The notes below the pieces were generated by a model. The model was not told the origin of the DNA. It saw only the letters and a list, made by a program, of their open reading frames with translations, and ran no database searches. From the IMG/VR virus record IMGVR_UViG_3300009417_000013, positions 1 to 42,460 of that record: a DNA stretch of 42,460 nt, one strand, 5' to 3'. A program made the translations under genes and the position numbers. The DNA is from a virus. Below, piece by piece: positions 19,196 through 27,361 of this stretch (position 1 is its first letter; each line of letters opens with the position of its first letter).

Positions 19196-19227
19196 TATAA
19201 AAATGCCCCTCACAAGGAGAGGCATTT
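19196..19227 (-). terminator. Terminator between head/tail-tube genes and tail operon
   Basis: On the minus strand AAATGCCTCTC and GAGGGGCATTT pair across a CTTGT loop and are followed by a short U-tract (TTTTTAT). It lies downstream of 19253-19702 and upstream of 18319-19191. It probably attenuates highly expressed capsid and tube transcripts before the tail-tip genes. Confidence 0.75.
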
Positions 19228-19252
19228 AAAATAAGGAATCTACGTTGTTGCT

Positions 19253-19702
19253 TTATTTTTGTTCAAAATAATGTTGGATAAAACCAATTCGATTCAAAAG
19301 TTCTAAATCCTCATCTGTCAAATTTTCAAGAGGAACTCGACGAAATTGTTGATTAGAGAGTTTTCCTTCTTTTGTTCCAGGAATCGTCCAGAAATCTTCC
19401 TCTGTTTTAAGATCAGTATCATACGGAACTTTCAGTGTAACTGATGGTCTAAAATCATCTTTAATACACCATTTCTTTAGATTAGGACAAAGTTCTTTAG
19501 TATAGTTTTTAGACTTTTCTTTGAGTTCTATTTGTTCCAATCCTGTCATTTTGAGTTCCTCTTGTTTTTCTTTCAGTAAAGATTTCAAATTGACATTCTC
19601 TGCTTCTAACTTTTTATTAGTGGTCGCTCCATCATTGACAGACTTTTGTAAGGTCTTAGTCTCCTTTTGCAATTCCTCTATCTTTTTTTTATCATCAGCC
19701 AT
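19253..19702 (-). CDS. Coiled-coil structural protein of unknown role
   Basis: 149 residues. Residues 3-65 form a continuous coiled coil (KKIEELQKETKTLQKSVNDG and onward). The C-terminal half is a compact domain (FRPSVTLKVPYDTDLKTEED, LENLTDEDLELLNRIGFIQH). The layout, coiled coil then small domain, is shared with the gene at 20472-20984, but the C-terminal domains do not look alike. It sits between tail tube and tail chaperone genes, so a virion or assembly role is likely. A terminator follows. Confidence 0.55.
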   Translation of the reverse strand: MADDKKKIEELQKETKTLQKSVNDGATTNKKLEAENVNLKSLLKEKQEELKMTGLEQIELKEKSKNYTKELCPNLKKWCIKDDFRPSVTLKVPYDTDLKTEEDFWTIPGTKEGKLSNQQFRRVPLENLTDEDLELLNRIGFIQHYFEQK

Positions 19703-19762
19703 AATTGGTATTGATTTTGATTCTGATTTTAGTTAAAAATATTTTTTGATTCAATATTCCTA

Positions 19763-20401
19763 TTAAGGGATTGGAGTTAATAATGCATACATGCATTTGC
19801 TACGATAAGTAAAGGTTAATACATACTTATTTTCTGTAGCATTGATAGTTTCATCTAATGTCATATCCGCTCCATTATCCTTTTCACCAAATAACCATAC
19901 ATAACCATTACTGTCTTCAGGTATGAGAATTAAATCATTATCTAATAAATCTTTGAGCGTACAATTTTTACCAGGTGAAATTCCACAGACTTCAACTGTC
20001 AATTTTCTAACTTGTATTTTATTTTTCCCTTCACCTTCAGTACTAGAATTATAAGCAACCACCTTTGCTGTTGAAGAAATTTTTGCGAAGGTATGTGTAC
20101 CCACCATTTCTATAGCATCTTTAGGCTTAATTATGCCACATTCAATTCCTGAAGCATTGTCTTGCTCAAAAGGTTCTCGGATGCTTGCGACATTACATTC
20201 ATAGGCATAATAAATATCACATTTTAAACCTGGCTTAAAGTCCGCACAACCATCAAGGTCTTGCTCCTTTTTCTCATCACATTTACAGGCAAAAAGGATA
20301 ATGGTTTTGTTGGCTGCTGCTTGTATTTGTGTGAAGAGAACAAGCATCATCATGAGGAATCCCACCATGAAATTCTTGCGCTCTATAGCTATATGCTGCA
20401 T
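19763..20401 (-). CDS. Major tail tube-like protein with a signal-peptide-like N-terminus
   Basis: 212 residues from the ATG at 20401. The C-terminal region (LILIPEDSNGYVWLFGEKDN, DETINATENKYVLTFTYRSK) matches the pattern of Bacteroidota tail tube proteins, where a short beta hairpin with a Trp/Leu-Gly-Glu turn is followed by a Y-x-L-T-x-T strand. The middle has Cys-rich strands (DGCADFKPGLKCDIYYAYEC). The N-terminus is odd: after a basic start it has a hydrophobic run (FMVGFLMMMLVLFTQIQ) and AAA, as in a Sec signal peptide, before NKTIILFACKC where a tube protein would begin. No start codon exists nearer the expected N-terminus than the MMM triplet (about 20350). A GTG at 20452 would only lengthen it. 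Confidence 0.6.
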   Translation of the reverse strand: MQHIAIERKNFMVGFLMMMLVLFTQIQAAANKTIILFACKCDEKKEQDLDGCADFKPGLKCDIYYAYECNVASIREPFEQDNASGIECGIIKPKDAIEMVGTHTFAKISSTAKVVAYNSSTEGEGKNKIQVRKLTVEVCGISPGKNCTLKDLLDNDLILIPEDSNGYVWLFGEKDNGADMTLDETINATENKYVLTFTYRSKCMYALLTPIP

Positions 20402-20471
20402 TGATTTCAATTTTGTTATGTTGGAAAATAGACAACATAGATTCCTATACACGACAAAATATTTTCAGTCA

Positions 20472-20984
20472 CTAATTATCTACAAGTTTAACAATGCTCC
20501 GTCCAGCATCTACTAAAGCCTGTAAAACTTTAGGATCTTCCATCGCTTCGGCTGGATGGACTTTTGATCTAAAGTCTAATGGATTCAAAAATGGATGAAC
20601 AGCAATTAAGGTGAACTTACCTTCTTTTGTTTCTCCATTTTCTTTATAGTTTGCTGTAAACTCCGTTTCTGTAGGAAGTTTTAAAGGCGTTTTTTTGACT
20701 TTAGGAGTAGAGGTATCTGGCGATTGTTTGTTCAATACTTTTTCGTGTCGCTTCACCTCTTTCTCTAAAGTCTTTATTTTTTCCAGAGCTTTGTTCAAAG
20801 CCTTGTCTTGTGTTTTAGAGTCAGCTTTCAACTGGTTGATTTCTGTTTGTAATTTTTCTGTGTCTGGAAATTCTTCAAATACTTTTTCCCATGTTTGGAT
20901 TTGTTCTTTCAATTCGTTCACCTCTTGACATACAGAATCAATTGTCTTTTCTTTTGTAGGTACTTCCGTTGATTTATCAGCCAT
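20472..20984 (-). CDS. Coiled-coil head-associated protein downstream of the capsid gene
   Basis: 170 residues. Residues 15-95 are coiled coil (CQEVNELKEQIQTWEKVFEE; LEKIKTLEKEVKRHEKVLNK). A Pro/Lys linker precedes a conserved-looking C-terminal domain (FTANYKENGETKEGKFTLIA, then HPAEAMEDPKVLQALVDAGR). That C-terminal pattern, strand pair plus an A-x-E-A-x-x-D helix, recurs in small proteins after the capsid gene of Bacteroidota prophages. It may be a decoration or head-completion protein. Confidence 0.55.
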   Translation of the reverse strand: MADKSTEVPTKEKTIDSVCQEVNELKEQIQTWEKVFEEFPDTEKLQTEINQLKADSKTQDKALNKALEKIKTLEKEVKRHEKVLNKQSPDTSTPKVKKTPLKLPTETEFTANYKENGETKEGKFTLIAVHPFLNPLDFRSKVHPAEAMEDPKVLQALVDAGRSIVKLVDN

Positions 20985-21030
20985 TCTTATAGTTTTCTGT
21001 TACAAAATTTGGTTAAATCCGTTTAAAATA

Positions 21031-21123
21031 GCCCCGATAGCAGCGGTATGGTGGGAATGTATCCACCATAATAGCGGATAGCGGGACCATACGCCACGAC
21101 GAAGCTCCTGACAGTTCGCTCCT
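21031..21123 (+). repeat. Dispersed hairpin element, copy 1
   Basis: About 93 bp, reading GCCCCGATAGCAGCGGTATG, then a TGGTGG/CCACCA hairpin with a GAATGTAT loop, then GCGGATAGCGGGACC, then a CGACGAAGCTCC box and TCGCTCCT. It fills the gap between the capsid gene and the coiled-coil head gene. Related copies are at 32141-32259 and, inverted, at 34045-34137. Confidence 0.85.
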
Positions 21124-21133
21124 AAAAAAGATT

Positions 21134-22267
21134 TTAGGCCGCAGCTCCTAATTGTTCATTGACAGCAATGGTAAAAGGATTATCAGGACGGGTAATCTCA
21201 TATTCTAACTCTTCTTCAGGAAGTGGAATAAGATAAGGATTAGGTACTTGATCATTTGTCAGTATGAAACGTTCATCGGGACAGATAAAGCCCTGCCCTC
21301 TTTTCATATCTCCAAATATGCAAATGCTTCGTTTGTCTTTTTCAAAATACAGCGTAGTATCATCTGACATTTCATCATAGACATTGACTAAATTACCTTC
21401 TCCAATTAAAATCATCGCATCATTTGGATACTCATAATCAATTGATTCTAATGGACACATCATCACATTGCTATGTGGAATCATAAATGGACGTAAATTA
21501 GAATTAGGAGTTCGTCGCCCATTCATAGACAATAAGTCTACATATACATTGTCAGATTGATAATACTTTTCAAATTTTGCTTCACAATACTTAATGTAGT
21601 TCTCACAACTAAGATATAAACGAGCAGGTTTTCCTTTCAAACAACGGTGTACATTCTTCACCATCAAGTCTACCTGAGCACATATATTTTCTTTTGTGAT
21701 TTTTCCTGTTGGAATTGGTGTAATATCTCCTTTTTGATACAATTTCCAGATGTTGCTAAACAATCCATCTCCACTCAACCAAGCTGATCCTGGTTTATTC
21801 GGCATAAGTGATGTCGGTGTTACTGAAAATATATCGGAAACATACTGTTTATCTTCCTGAATTTGGTAGAGCAAATTATCTATCAAATACTGATGAAAAC
21901 CATATGCATAAGGATTACTACCAGCTTCTTGCATCAAACCTAAATAGTGATGTTGGTCATATTCACTCGGACATAGCAAAACATCTATCTTGATTTTGCA
22001 AATATCTATACATTGAGGCTTTATCTCCATAGAAGCTCTTGGTGTAAAAGCTTTCTGCCATTTTTGAATGATTCTGCCATAACGAGCTTCAGAAACTTCT
22101 AATGTTCGTTTGACACCACCAATACTAACTGCCAACTTATTTGTTTGACCAAGATTTCGTTTACATTTATTCATCATTTGCTCCCCTAACTTAACGAGGC
22201 ATCTATTGGACTTTGCAATAAACTCTTCTAAGTTTTTAGGTTTAAATGGAGTAGAATTATGTGACAT
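21134..22267 (-). CDS. Major capsid protein
   Basis: 377 residues, no signal peptide. Position after the prohead protease/scaffold gene and the fold order fit an HK97-type capsid protein. The N-terminal arm is helical (LEEFIAKSNRCLVKLGEQMM). A P-domain-like segment with LYLSCENYIKYCEAKFEKYY and VDLLSMNGRRT follows, then an A-domain-like end (MMCPLESIDYEYPNDAMILI, IFGDMKRGQGFICPDERFIL). These match the strand-helix pattern of Bacteroidota capsid proteins, where a surface-exposed 'copper-plate' strand precedes a phe-rich end. It has more Cys than usual. I am fairly sure from context, less so from sequence alone. Confidence 0.75.
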   Translation of the reverse strand: MSHNSTPFKPKNLEEFIAKSNRCLVKLGEQMMNKCKRNLGQTNKLAVSIGGVKRTLEVSEARYGRIIQKWQKAFTPRASMEIKPQCIDICKIKIDVLLCPSEYDQHHYLGLMQEAGSNPYAYGFHQYLIDNLLYQIQEDKQYVSDIFSVTPTSLMPNKPGSAWLSGDGLFSNIWKLYQKGDITPIPTGKITKENICAQVDLMVKNVHRCLKGKPARLYLSCENYIKYCEAKFEKYYQSDNVYVDLLSMNGRRTPNSNLRPFMIPHSNVMMCPLESIDYEYPNDAMILIGEGNLVNVYDEMSDDTTLYFEKDKRSICIFGDMKRGQGFICPDERFILTNDQVPNPYLIPLPEEELEYEITRPDNPFTIAVNEQLGAAA

Positions 22268-22330
22268 TCTTTTTAATTTGGTAATTGATAAAAGTTAAAC
22301 AACAATAGATTTCTTTTGGACTACTTCTTA

Positions 22331-23704
22331 TTACAATCCTGCTTCTTTTGCAAGCTCTTTACTTTTAAGTATATTTTTAGCTTTCAAATCAACTATGTCT
22401 AATTCTTTATCAGGTGTATCCAATAAGGTTTGATAGATAGTACCTTCTTCCTCTGTATCCAATTCTTGATTTTCAGGATCTCCACCTCCTGCTGGTGTGT
22501 GTTCGTCGGCTGGGTCTTCTTCTAATTCTTTGATACGTTTGTTTTTAATCTCAATTTTTTCCTTTAAGTTTAAAATTTCCGTATCTGTTTTCAATTTAAA
22601 TGAATCAAATTGATTTTGTAAATTTTGTATTTGGCTGTTGTCTTTTTCTTCTTGTGTTTTTACTTTTTCTTTTGGATCTGAATTATCTTGTTCTTCTTCT
22701 CCCTTAAAGAAGTTCTTAACCATTTTGTAAAAACTTTGTTCATTTTTTTGTTCAGACATCAAATTGTTTTTTGCATCATATTTACAGCCATCTTGATTAG
22801 CTATATCTACGATTGATTTACGACTTACTTTGAAATATTTTGCAAATCCTTCTAAGCGATTAATAGGAGGACAATTGATTTTTGCTTGTAAAATTTGGTT
22901 TACCGTTCCTGTAGATATTCCTGCTGCTTGTGCCATTCCTGCAACAATATCAGCTCTTTTCATCTTATCAGTTTCTTTTGCTGATATTAACTTGTTTAGA
23001 TGTGCAGCTAATTTTGATCCATTATCTGGAATCATATTTGTTGTGATTTGAGGTAAACCTATTTCTTCTAAGAATTCATTAGAAGGAACTAAATCAATAG
23101 AATTTTGTGAACCTTCTTTTAAAGGGTCATATAGGTTTTCTATGAACTTTTTCTCTACAACTTCTTTTGCAGACATCCAGCGATTTTCATCCATCAAATC
23201 AGAAACTTCTTGTTTTGTCAATGACGATATTCGTGAATACTCATTTTCTAAACGATCTTCTAATTCAAGAAGATGTTGATATGAACTTTTGTGTGCTGTC
23301 TTGTCTCCATTTGTTCCCATTATAGGATTGTGAATCAAGAAATAACTTGATTTTGAAATTTTGACACGATCTTTTGTAGTACAAAAAACAAGGTGTGTTG
23401 CTGCCGACGCATTGTATCCTGAATACTTTATATCTATCGAAGCTCTATGTTCTGCTAAATAATCTCCTATTAAGGTTGATTCATTAACACTACCTCCTAA
23501 ACTACCTGACACATTTATTTGAATATTCGTAGGATTAAAGTTTTTAACCCTTCTTTTTATATCTTTTGCACTAACTCCCCAACGATGAAAATATCCTTCA
23601 ATCTCTATTGTCATGCTTTTGTTAGCAGCATTTTCAACAATATTGAGAACTCCTTCCTGTACCTTTATTTTACCATTTAGTGTTTCTACTTCTATAAAAC
23701 TCAT
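22331..23704 (-). CDS. ClpP-like prohead protease fused to HTH and coiled-coil scaffold
   Basis: 457 residues. Residues 1-195 are an S14/ClpP-type protease: catalytic Ser100 in GYNASAATHLV, His125 in YFLIHNPI, and an upstream oxyanion-type strand (NVSGSLGGSVNES). Residues 247-305 form an XRE-like helix-turn-helix (KRADIVAGMAQAAGISTGTV, then a NCPPINRLEGFAKYF helix and VSRKSIVDIANQDG). Residues 365-400 are coiled coil (LKTDTEILNLKEKIEIKNKR), and the end is acidic. Protease plus C-terminal scaffold matches head maturation proteases that liberate a scaffold. The HTH between them is unusual. Directly upstream of the capsid gene. Confidence 0.85.
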   Translation of the reverse strand: MSFIEVETLNGKIKVQEGVLNIVENAANKSMTIEIEGYFHRWGVSAKDIKRRVKNFNPTNIQINVSGSLGGSVNESTLIGDYLAEHRASIDIKYSGYNASAATHLVFCTTKDRVKISKSSYFLIHNPIMGTNGDKTAHKSSYQHLLELEDRLENEYSRISSLTKQEVSDLMDENRWMSAKEVVEKKFIENLYDPLKEGSQNSIDLVPSNEFLEEIGLPQITTNMIPDNGSKLAAHLNKLISAKETDKMKRADIVAGMAQAAGISTGTVNQILQAKINCPPINRLEGFAKYFKVSRKSIVDIANQDGCKYDAKNNLMSEQKNEQSFYKMVKNFFKGEEEQDNSDPKEKVKTQEEKDNSQIQNLQNQFDSFKLKTDTEILNLKEKIEIKNKRIKELEEDPADEHTPAGGGDPENQELDTEEEGTIYQTLLDTPDKELDIVDLKAKNILKSKELAKEAGL

Positions 23705-23727
23705 AGGAATTTATTTTGGGGTACTTT

Positions 23728-25569
23728 TCAACACTTCACAGATACTTTATAAATAAAATCACCACAGCCCTCAATATTGAATGTCAAATTATAACCTCCA
23801 GAATCTACTGTCTTTGGAATAGTCAATATACCTCTGTCATTTGTAATTGTTCCATCAATAGTTATAGTACCATTTGTTATAGAATAAGAAGTAACTCCAC
23901 CACTACATTCAGGCGGAATAAGATGATATTCATTACCACAATTCAAGGTCGGCTCAATTACAGGCTGATTTTCTTCGCTATGATTGATAAGCTCAAAGGT
24001 CGAGCAATCACATTCACTATCACAAATTTCTGGAGGAGTAGCTGGCCCAGGAGATTCTTCACAAAGTTGAATCTCTTGTAGCTTTACGGTAACATCAATT
24101 GTTCTATCAGAAAAGTCCACTTGACGAAAACCAAATCCATCAAGTCCGCATTCGCAATTTGTTGCAAAATAATTGTGTGCTTGAAATCCGTTTGGGTCAA
24201 AGTTTTGTGCAGGGCCTAGTACAGAAAAGCCAAAATTCCAATTTTCACCTGTTACAGTATTAAGAGCAGCAACCATGTCATTAGTAAATCCACCTCGTTC
24301 ACCCCTGAACACTACAGGAGTATCCAGAGAGCAAGTATCTCCACAGTAAATGATATAATATATCTCATAGACACGTCCATTACGAAGCGTCCATCCTTGC
24401 CCACCAAGCGGACTCATCCAGGCCGTTGTTACATTTTGTCCATCATTGAATCCCCCAGCGATGGGAGGAGCTTCGCCTGTAAAATTTGTAGGATTTCCTG
24501 TTGTGTAGTTTGTAGTATTTTCAAAGGTTCTGATACCATGACAATTGGTACAAGGCTCTTCTGGTAAGATATTCTCCGCAGTAACTTGATCTGTTTGGTC
24601 ACTATTGGCTGTAGCTGTATTCTTAATATCAGCTAGTATGTCGGGACTATCAGGAATCACATTTATATTGAGTGTGTCACATTCGCCAACAGCTAAGTCT
24701 CCAACTGTCCAAAGACCTGTTGCTCCGTCATAGTCTCCGTCATCAGACAGATAAGTAACAAACGCTGGCATATCATCAAATACTGTCACATTTGTTGTTG
24801 TTACATCTCCAGTATTACAGACAATCAACGTATAAAGAATTTGTACACCATCTGAATATGCAGGTGTTCCTGCTTCAGTAGTAGTTGTTGTTGTTGCAAG
24901 TTTTAGCAATTCTAACATTGCTTCTTGTGTAATACACTCTCCATCTTCACAGATTAGACCTTCTTCACAAGTAATTTTCTCACAGGGATCTGGTGGCTCT
25001 ATACACTCGCCTTCTTCGCAGATTAGACCTTCTTCGCAAGTAATGTTCTCACAGGGATCTGGTGGCTCTATACACGCTCCATCTTCACAGATTAGTCCGT
25101 CTTCACAGACAACATCCTGACAAGGAGAACAAATATGATTAATGCCAAAAGCGCACTTTTTGCCTGAGCAATTTTTGGTTTTGATTTCGTATTCAATGAT
25201 TAAATCATTGGTCAATTTCACATCGTCTGTAAAATCTTCAATAGTTACACTGCCATTATGTTCCTCTATTAGGATAGAATCGGTAGTATGTAATAATCCA
25301 TCATAAACAACAATATTGACACAAACGAAGGCATCCGTCGTATCTAACTGTGTTGAGTCTATAAAAGTAATTGGAGGGACTAAATTTTCTACTTCTACGA
25401 TGCCTTTACCACAACCTGCATTCCCTTCAGCATCTTCCCAGTATAAATTACCACATTCAATTTTAAGACAATCCTGATTTTTACAACATTGGGCATTGGC
25501 TACAACACCAACTAAAAGTAAAAACAGACTAAGAAAAAAAACTTTGATTTGTATAAGTTGTTTTGTCAC
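23728..25569 (-). CDS. Secreted Cys-rich surface protein with DUF11-like domain
   Basis: 613 residues, starting at a GTG (25569) because no ATG precedes the signal peptide (VFFLSLFLLLVGVVANAQ). Order: beta domain (30-145); three 23-residue Cys repeats (CEEGLICEEGECIEPPDPCE and relatives, about 150-215) encoded by 69-bp tandem DNA repeats near 24932-25125; a Thr run; and a DUF11-like adhesive domain (VQILYTLIVCNTGDVTTTNV, then FDDMPAFVTYLSDD). A Gly/Asn/Cys-rich C-terminal region follows. It lacks an obvious type IX sorting domain. It lies directly upstream of the prohead protease gene. A secreted protein there is odd: it may be lysogenic-conversion cargo or a particle appendage. Confidence 0.8.
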   Translation of the reverse strand: MTKQLIQIKVFFLSLFLLLVGVVANAQCCKNQDCLKIECGNLYWEDAEGNAGCGKGIVEVENLVPPITFIDSTQLDTTDAFVCVNIVVYDGLLHTTDSILIEEHNGSVTIEDFTDDVKLTNDLIIEYEIKTKNCSGKKCAFGINHICSPCQDVVCEDGLICEDGACIEPPDPCENITCEEGLICEEGECIEPPDPCEKITCEEGLICEDGECITQEAMLELLKLATTTTTTEAGTPAYSDGVQILYTLIVCNTGDVTTTNVTVFDDMPAFVTYLSDDGDYDGATGLWTVGDLAVGECDTLNINVIPDSPDILADIKNTATANSDQTDQVTAENILPEEPCTNCHGIRTFENTTNYTTGNPTNFTGEAPPIAGGFNDGQNVTTAWMSPLGGQGWTLRNGRVYEIYYIIYCGDTCSLDTPVVFRGERGGFTNDMVAALNTVTGENWNFGFSVLGPAQNFDPNGFQAHNYFATNCECGLDGFGFRQVDFSDRTIDVTVKLQEIQLCEESPGPATPPEICDSECDCSTFELINHSEENQPVIEPTLNCGNEYHLIPPECSGGVTSYSITNGTITIDGTITNDRGILTIPKTVDSGGYNLTFNIEGCGDFIYKVSVKC

Positions 25570-25651
25570 TTACAATGATTTTTAGGTTATTGTTTTATGG
25601 TGTAAGTTGTTTTGTCACTTACAATGATTTTTAGGTTATTGTTTTATGGTG
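25554..25651. repeat. 49-bp exact tandem duplication at the start of the secreted-protein gene
   Basis: The unit at 25554-25602 is repeated without change at 25603-25651. It covers the 5' region and the first codons of the gene starting at 25569. As 49 is not a multiple of 3, the upstream copy makes a seven-codon minicistron (GTG ... CCA TAA) ahead of the true GTG start. This may affect translation or just be a recent slippage event. Confidence 0.9.
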
Positions 25652-25667
25652 ACAAACCTAACTTGTT

Positions 25668-26123
25668 TCAGTTGGAATCTAAAGTGGAGGGTTTGAATCT
25701 GGCCACTAATCGCATCGCTGTAACAGCTCCTTCATAGGAAAATATTTCCTCATCTAAATCATATCGATCATAAAACCGTTCCAAACTTTGCAATAATTCT
25801 GCGCCCATTTCTCTTTGCCCAACAACATATCCTGTCATTTCAGAAATGAAAGTTCTATATAATAGCTCTGCAATAACAAAAACAGCATCGGGATTTTTTT
25901 TCAAATACTCATAGTCCTTTTTCCCTACAACCAAGATGACTCGATCCTGTTTTTGTAATAACGGCTCTTTCCCTATGACATTCATAGTATATGTTTGTTG
26001 TAGGTAATACCACATTTCTGTATTACTTCTAACCTCTAATTCTTTTCCAAAACGGCTCATCAAATAGCCTTTTATAATGGGTCTAATTGGCATAACAATT
26101 TTATTACTGTACCTCTTGAACAT
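25668..26123 (-). CDS. Hypothetical protein of Bacteroidota phage type
   Basis: 151 residues, helical, no signal peptide. The N-terminus (MPIRPIIKGYLMSRFGKELE) resembles small proteins in Bacteroidota mobile elements that start with a strand and an amphipathic helix, but I cannot name a family. The middle (DRVILVVGKKDYEYLKKNPD) is strand-rich, then two long helices. It is transcribed with, and upstream of, the secreted protein and head genes, so a late-gene regulator is one possibility. It starts 85 bp from the divergent peroxidase gene. Confidence 0.5.
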   Translation of the reverse strand: MFKRYSNKIVMPIRPIIKGYLMSRFGKELEVRSNTEMWYYLQQTYTMNVIGKEPLLQKQDRVILVVGKKDYEYLKKNPDAVFVIAELLYRTFISEMTGYVVGQREMGAELLQSLERFYDRYDLDEEIFSYEGAVTAMRLVARFKPSTLDSN

Positions 26124-26208
26124 AGCTTCAATTTTTACTTATCCTGAAAATATTTTACTTTTACGTAGAAAACAATCTTTTTATTGTAAAAAGTCGTAAA
26201 ACGTCAAT

Positions 26209-27360
26209 ATGCAGCATTTATATTTACTTTTGTTACTCTTAATTCCAAGTATCTTACTTGGACAAACCCCAATAGGAGTCCAGGAAAAGGAAGAAATCAG
26301 ACAGTTCATCCTACAGATTCAAGGTGGTGCTGAAAACGCCATTCTACCATCTTCTAATGACCAAGTAGTTTTTAATGGAAACTATCCAGTTGATAATGAC
26401 AAATTACTCCACAAAATAGATTTAGGCAAAGTTTTATTCTATGATGGTGAAACGAATTGTGGGTTATGCCACAATCCCGATTTTTCGGGTTTCCCACATA
26501 TTAATCCTGCTATTGGCTTTGGTGGAATAGGAAATGGGCCTGAAAGGGTCAAAGATTCTTTGGCGACGGAATTCGATATTCAACCTGTGGCTACGAAATC
26601 ACAACTAAATTCGGGCTACAATAAAATTGTTCTACATGATGGATCAATGGGCTATGGAGGTCGAAATGCGGATCTTCCCGATTCTATTTTAGCCAAGCAT
26701 GAAGTGAATTTCTTACAAGGGGATGGTACAAATACCCAGAGTATAGTCGGTGTAAAGGTACACCGTACTTTTGATATTGATGCTTGTCGTAACAACCCAT
26801 TGATAAATAAATCCTGTGAGGAGGTCTATGGAGTGCCTATTATAGACGAATTCATTGTAGGTGATGCTATCGCTACCTGGGAGAAAAGTACCGATAATAT
26901 ACCTTACAATGCTCCATACCAACGATTCTTGAAAGGAGATTTAAATGCCATGACTAATCTTCAGATAAAAGGAGCTACAATTTTCTTTGGAAAGGCGCAA
27001 TGTAATAGCTGTCATTATGGACCAGCCTTAACCTCCGATACATTTGCCCAAAAGACTACAAAAAAACCATATGAAGGGGTACCTGGTAGATCTGGATTCA
27101 CTAAAAACCCTGAAGATTTATGGGAAGTAAGAACACTTCAGTTGTATAATTTAAAAGATGCAAAGTTTCTTTTTTGGGAGGGAGAGTACACGACGTTTAG
27201 CGGTGGAATCAAAGCCCACCAAAAGACACTAAATTTACCTAATCTTACAGGGAGCGAACACAAAGCTCTGGTCGATTTCGTAAAAAACGGACTCTACGAC
27301 GAATCAATCAAAGACCGCATGCGATTCGCTGGCGATCACATTTTAGAAAAATACTTTTAA
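26209..27360 (+). CDS. Exported di-haem cytochrome c peroxidase (CCP/MauG family)
   Basis: Reduces hydrogen peroxide with electrons from a cytochrome, in the periplasm. 383 residues with a signal peptide (HLYLLLLLLIPSILLGQT). Two haem-binding motifs: CGLCH (84-88) preceded by LGKVLFYDGETN, and CNSCH (265-269) preceded by IKGATIFFGKAQ and followed by YGPALTSD. The second half shows the family's AIATWEKS and PYQRFLKGD segments. Length is normal. It is a lone plus-strand gene with a 2-bp gap to the next one. A respiratory/detoxifying enzyme is unusual cargo for a prophage; it may protect the lysogen from oxidative stress. An ACAATA-like box on the minus strand (26179-26192) lies upstream. Confidence 0.9.
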   Translation: MQHLYLLLLLLIPSILLGQTPIGVQEKEEIRQFILQIQGGAENAILPSSNDQVVFNGNYPVDNDKLLHKIDLGKVLFYDGETNCGLCHNPDFSGFPHINPAIGFGGIGNGPERVKDSLATEFDIQPVATKSQLNSGYNKIVLHDGSMGYGGRNADLPDSILAKHEVNFLQGDGTNTQSIVGVKVHRTFDIDACRNNPLINKSCEEVYGVPIIDEFIVGDAIATWEKSTDNIPYNAPYQRFLKGDLNAMTNLQIKGATIFFGKAQCNSCHYGPALTSDTFAQKTTKKPYEGVPGRSGFTKNPEDLWEVRTLQLYNLKDAKFLFWEGEYTTFSGGIKAHQKTLNLPNLTGSEHKALVDFVKNGLYDESIKDRMRFAGDHILEKYF

Positions 27361-27361
27361 T

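Noticed and set aside
24932-25125. 69-bp tandem repeats as a CRISPR-like array
   Set aside because: They are in frame inside the secreted protein and encode 23-residue Cys repeats without variable spacers.
25679-25694. CTAAAGTGGAGGGTTT shared with the palindrome at 5018-5061
   Set aside because: It is inside a coding end with no second arm; a 16-nt match is within chance for a 42-kb AT-rich window.
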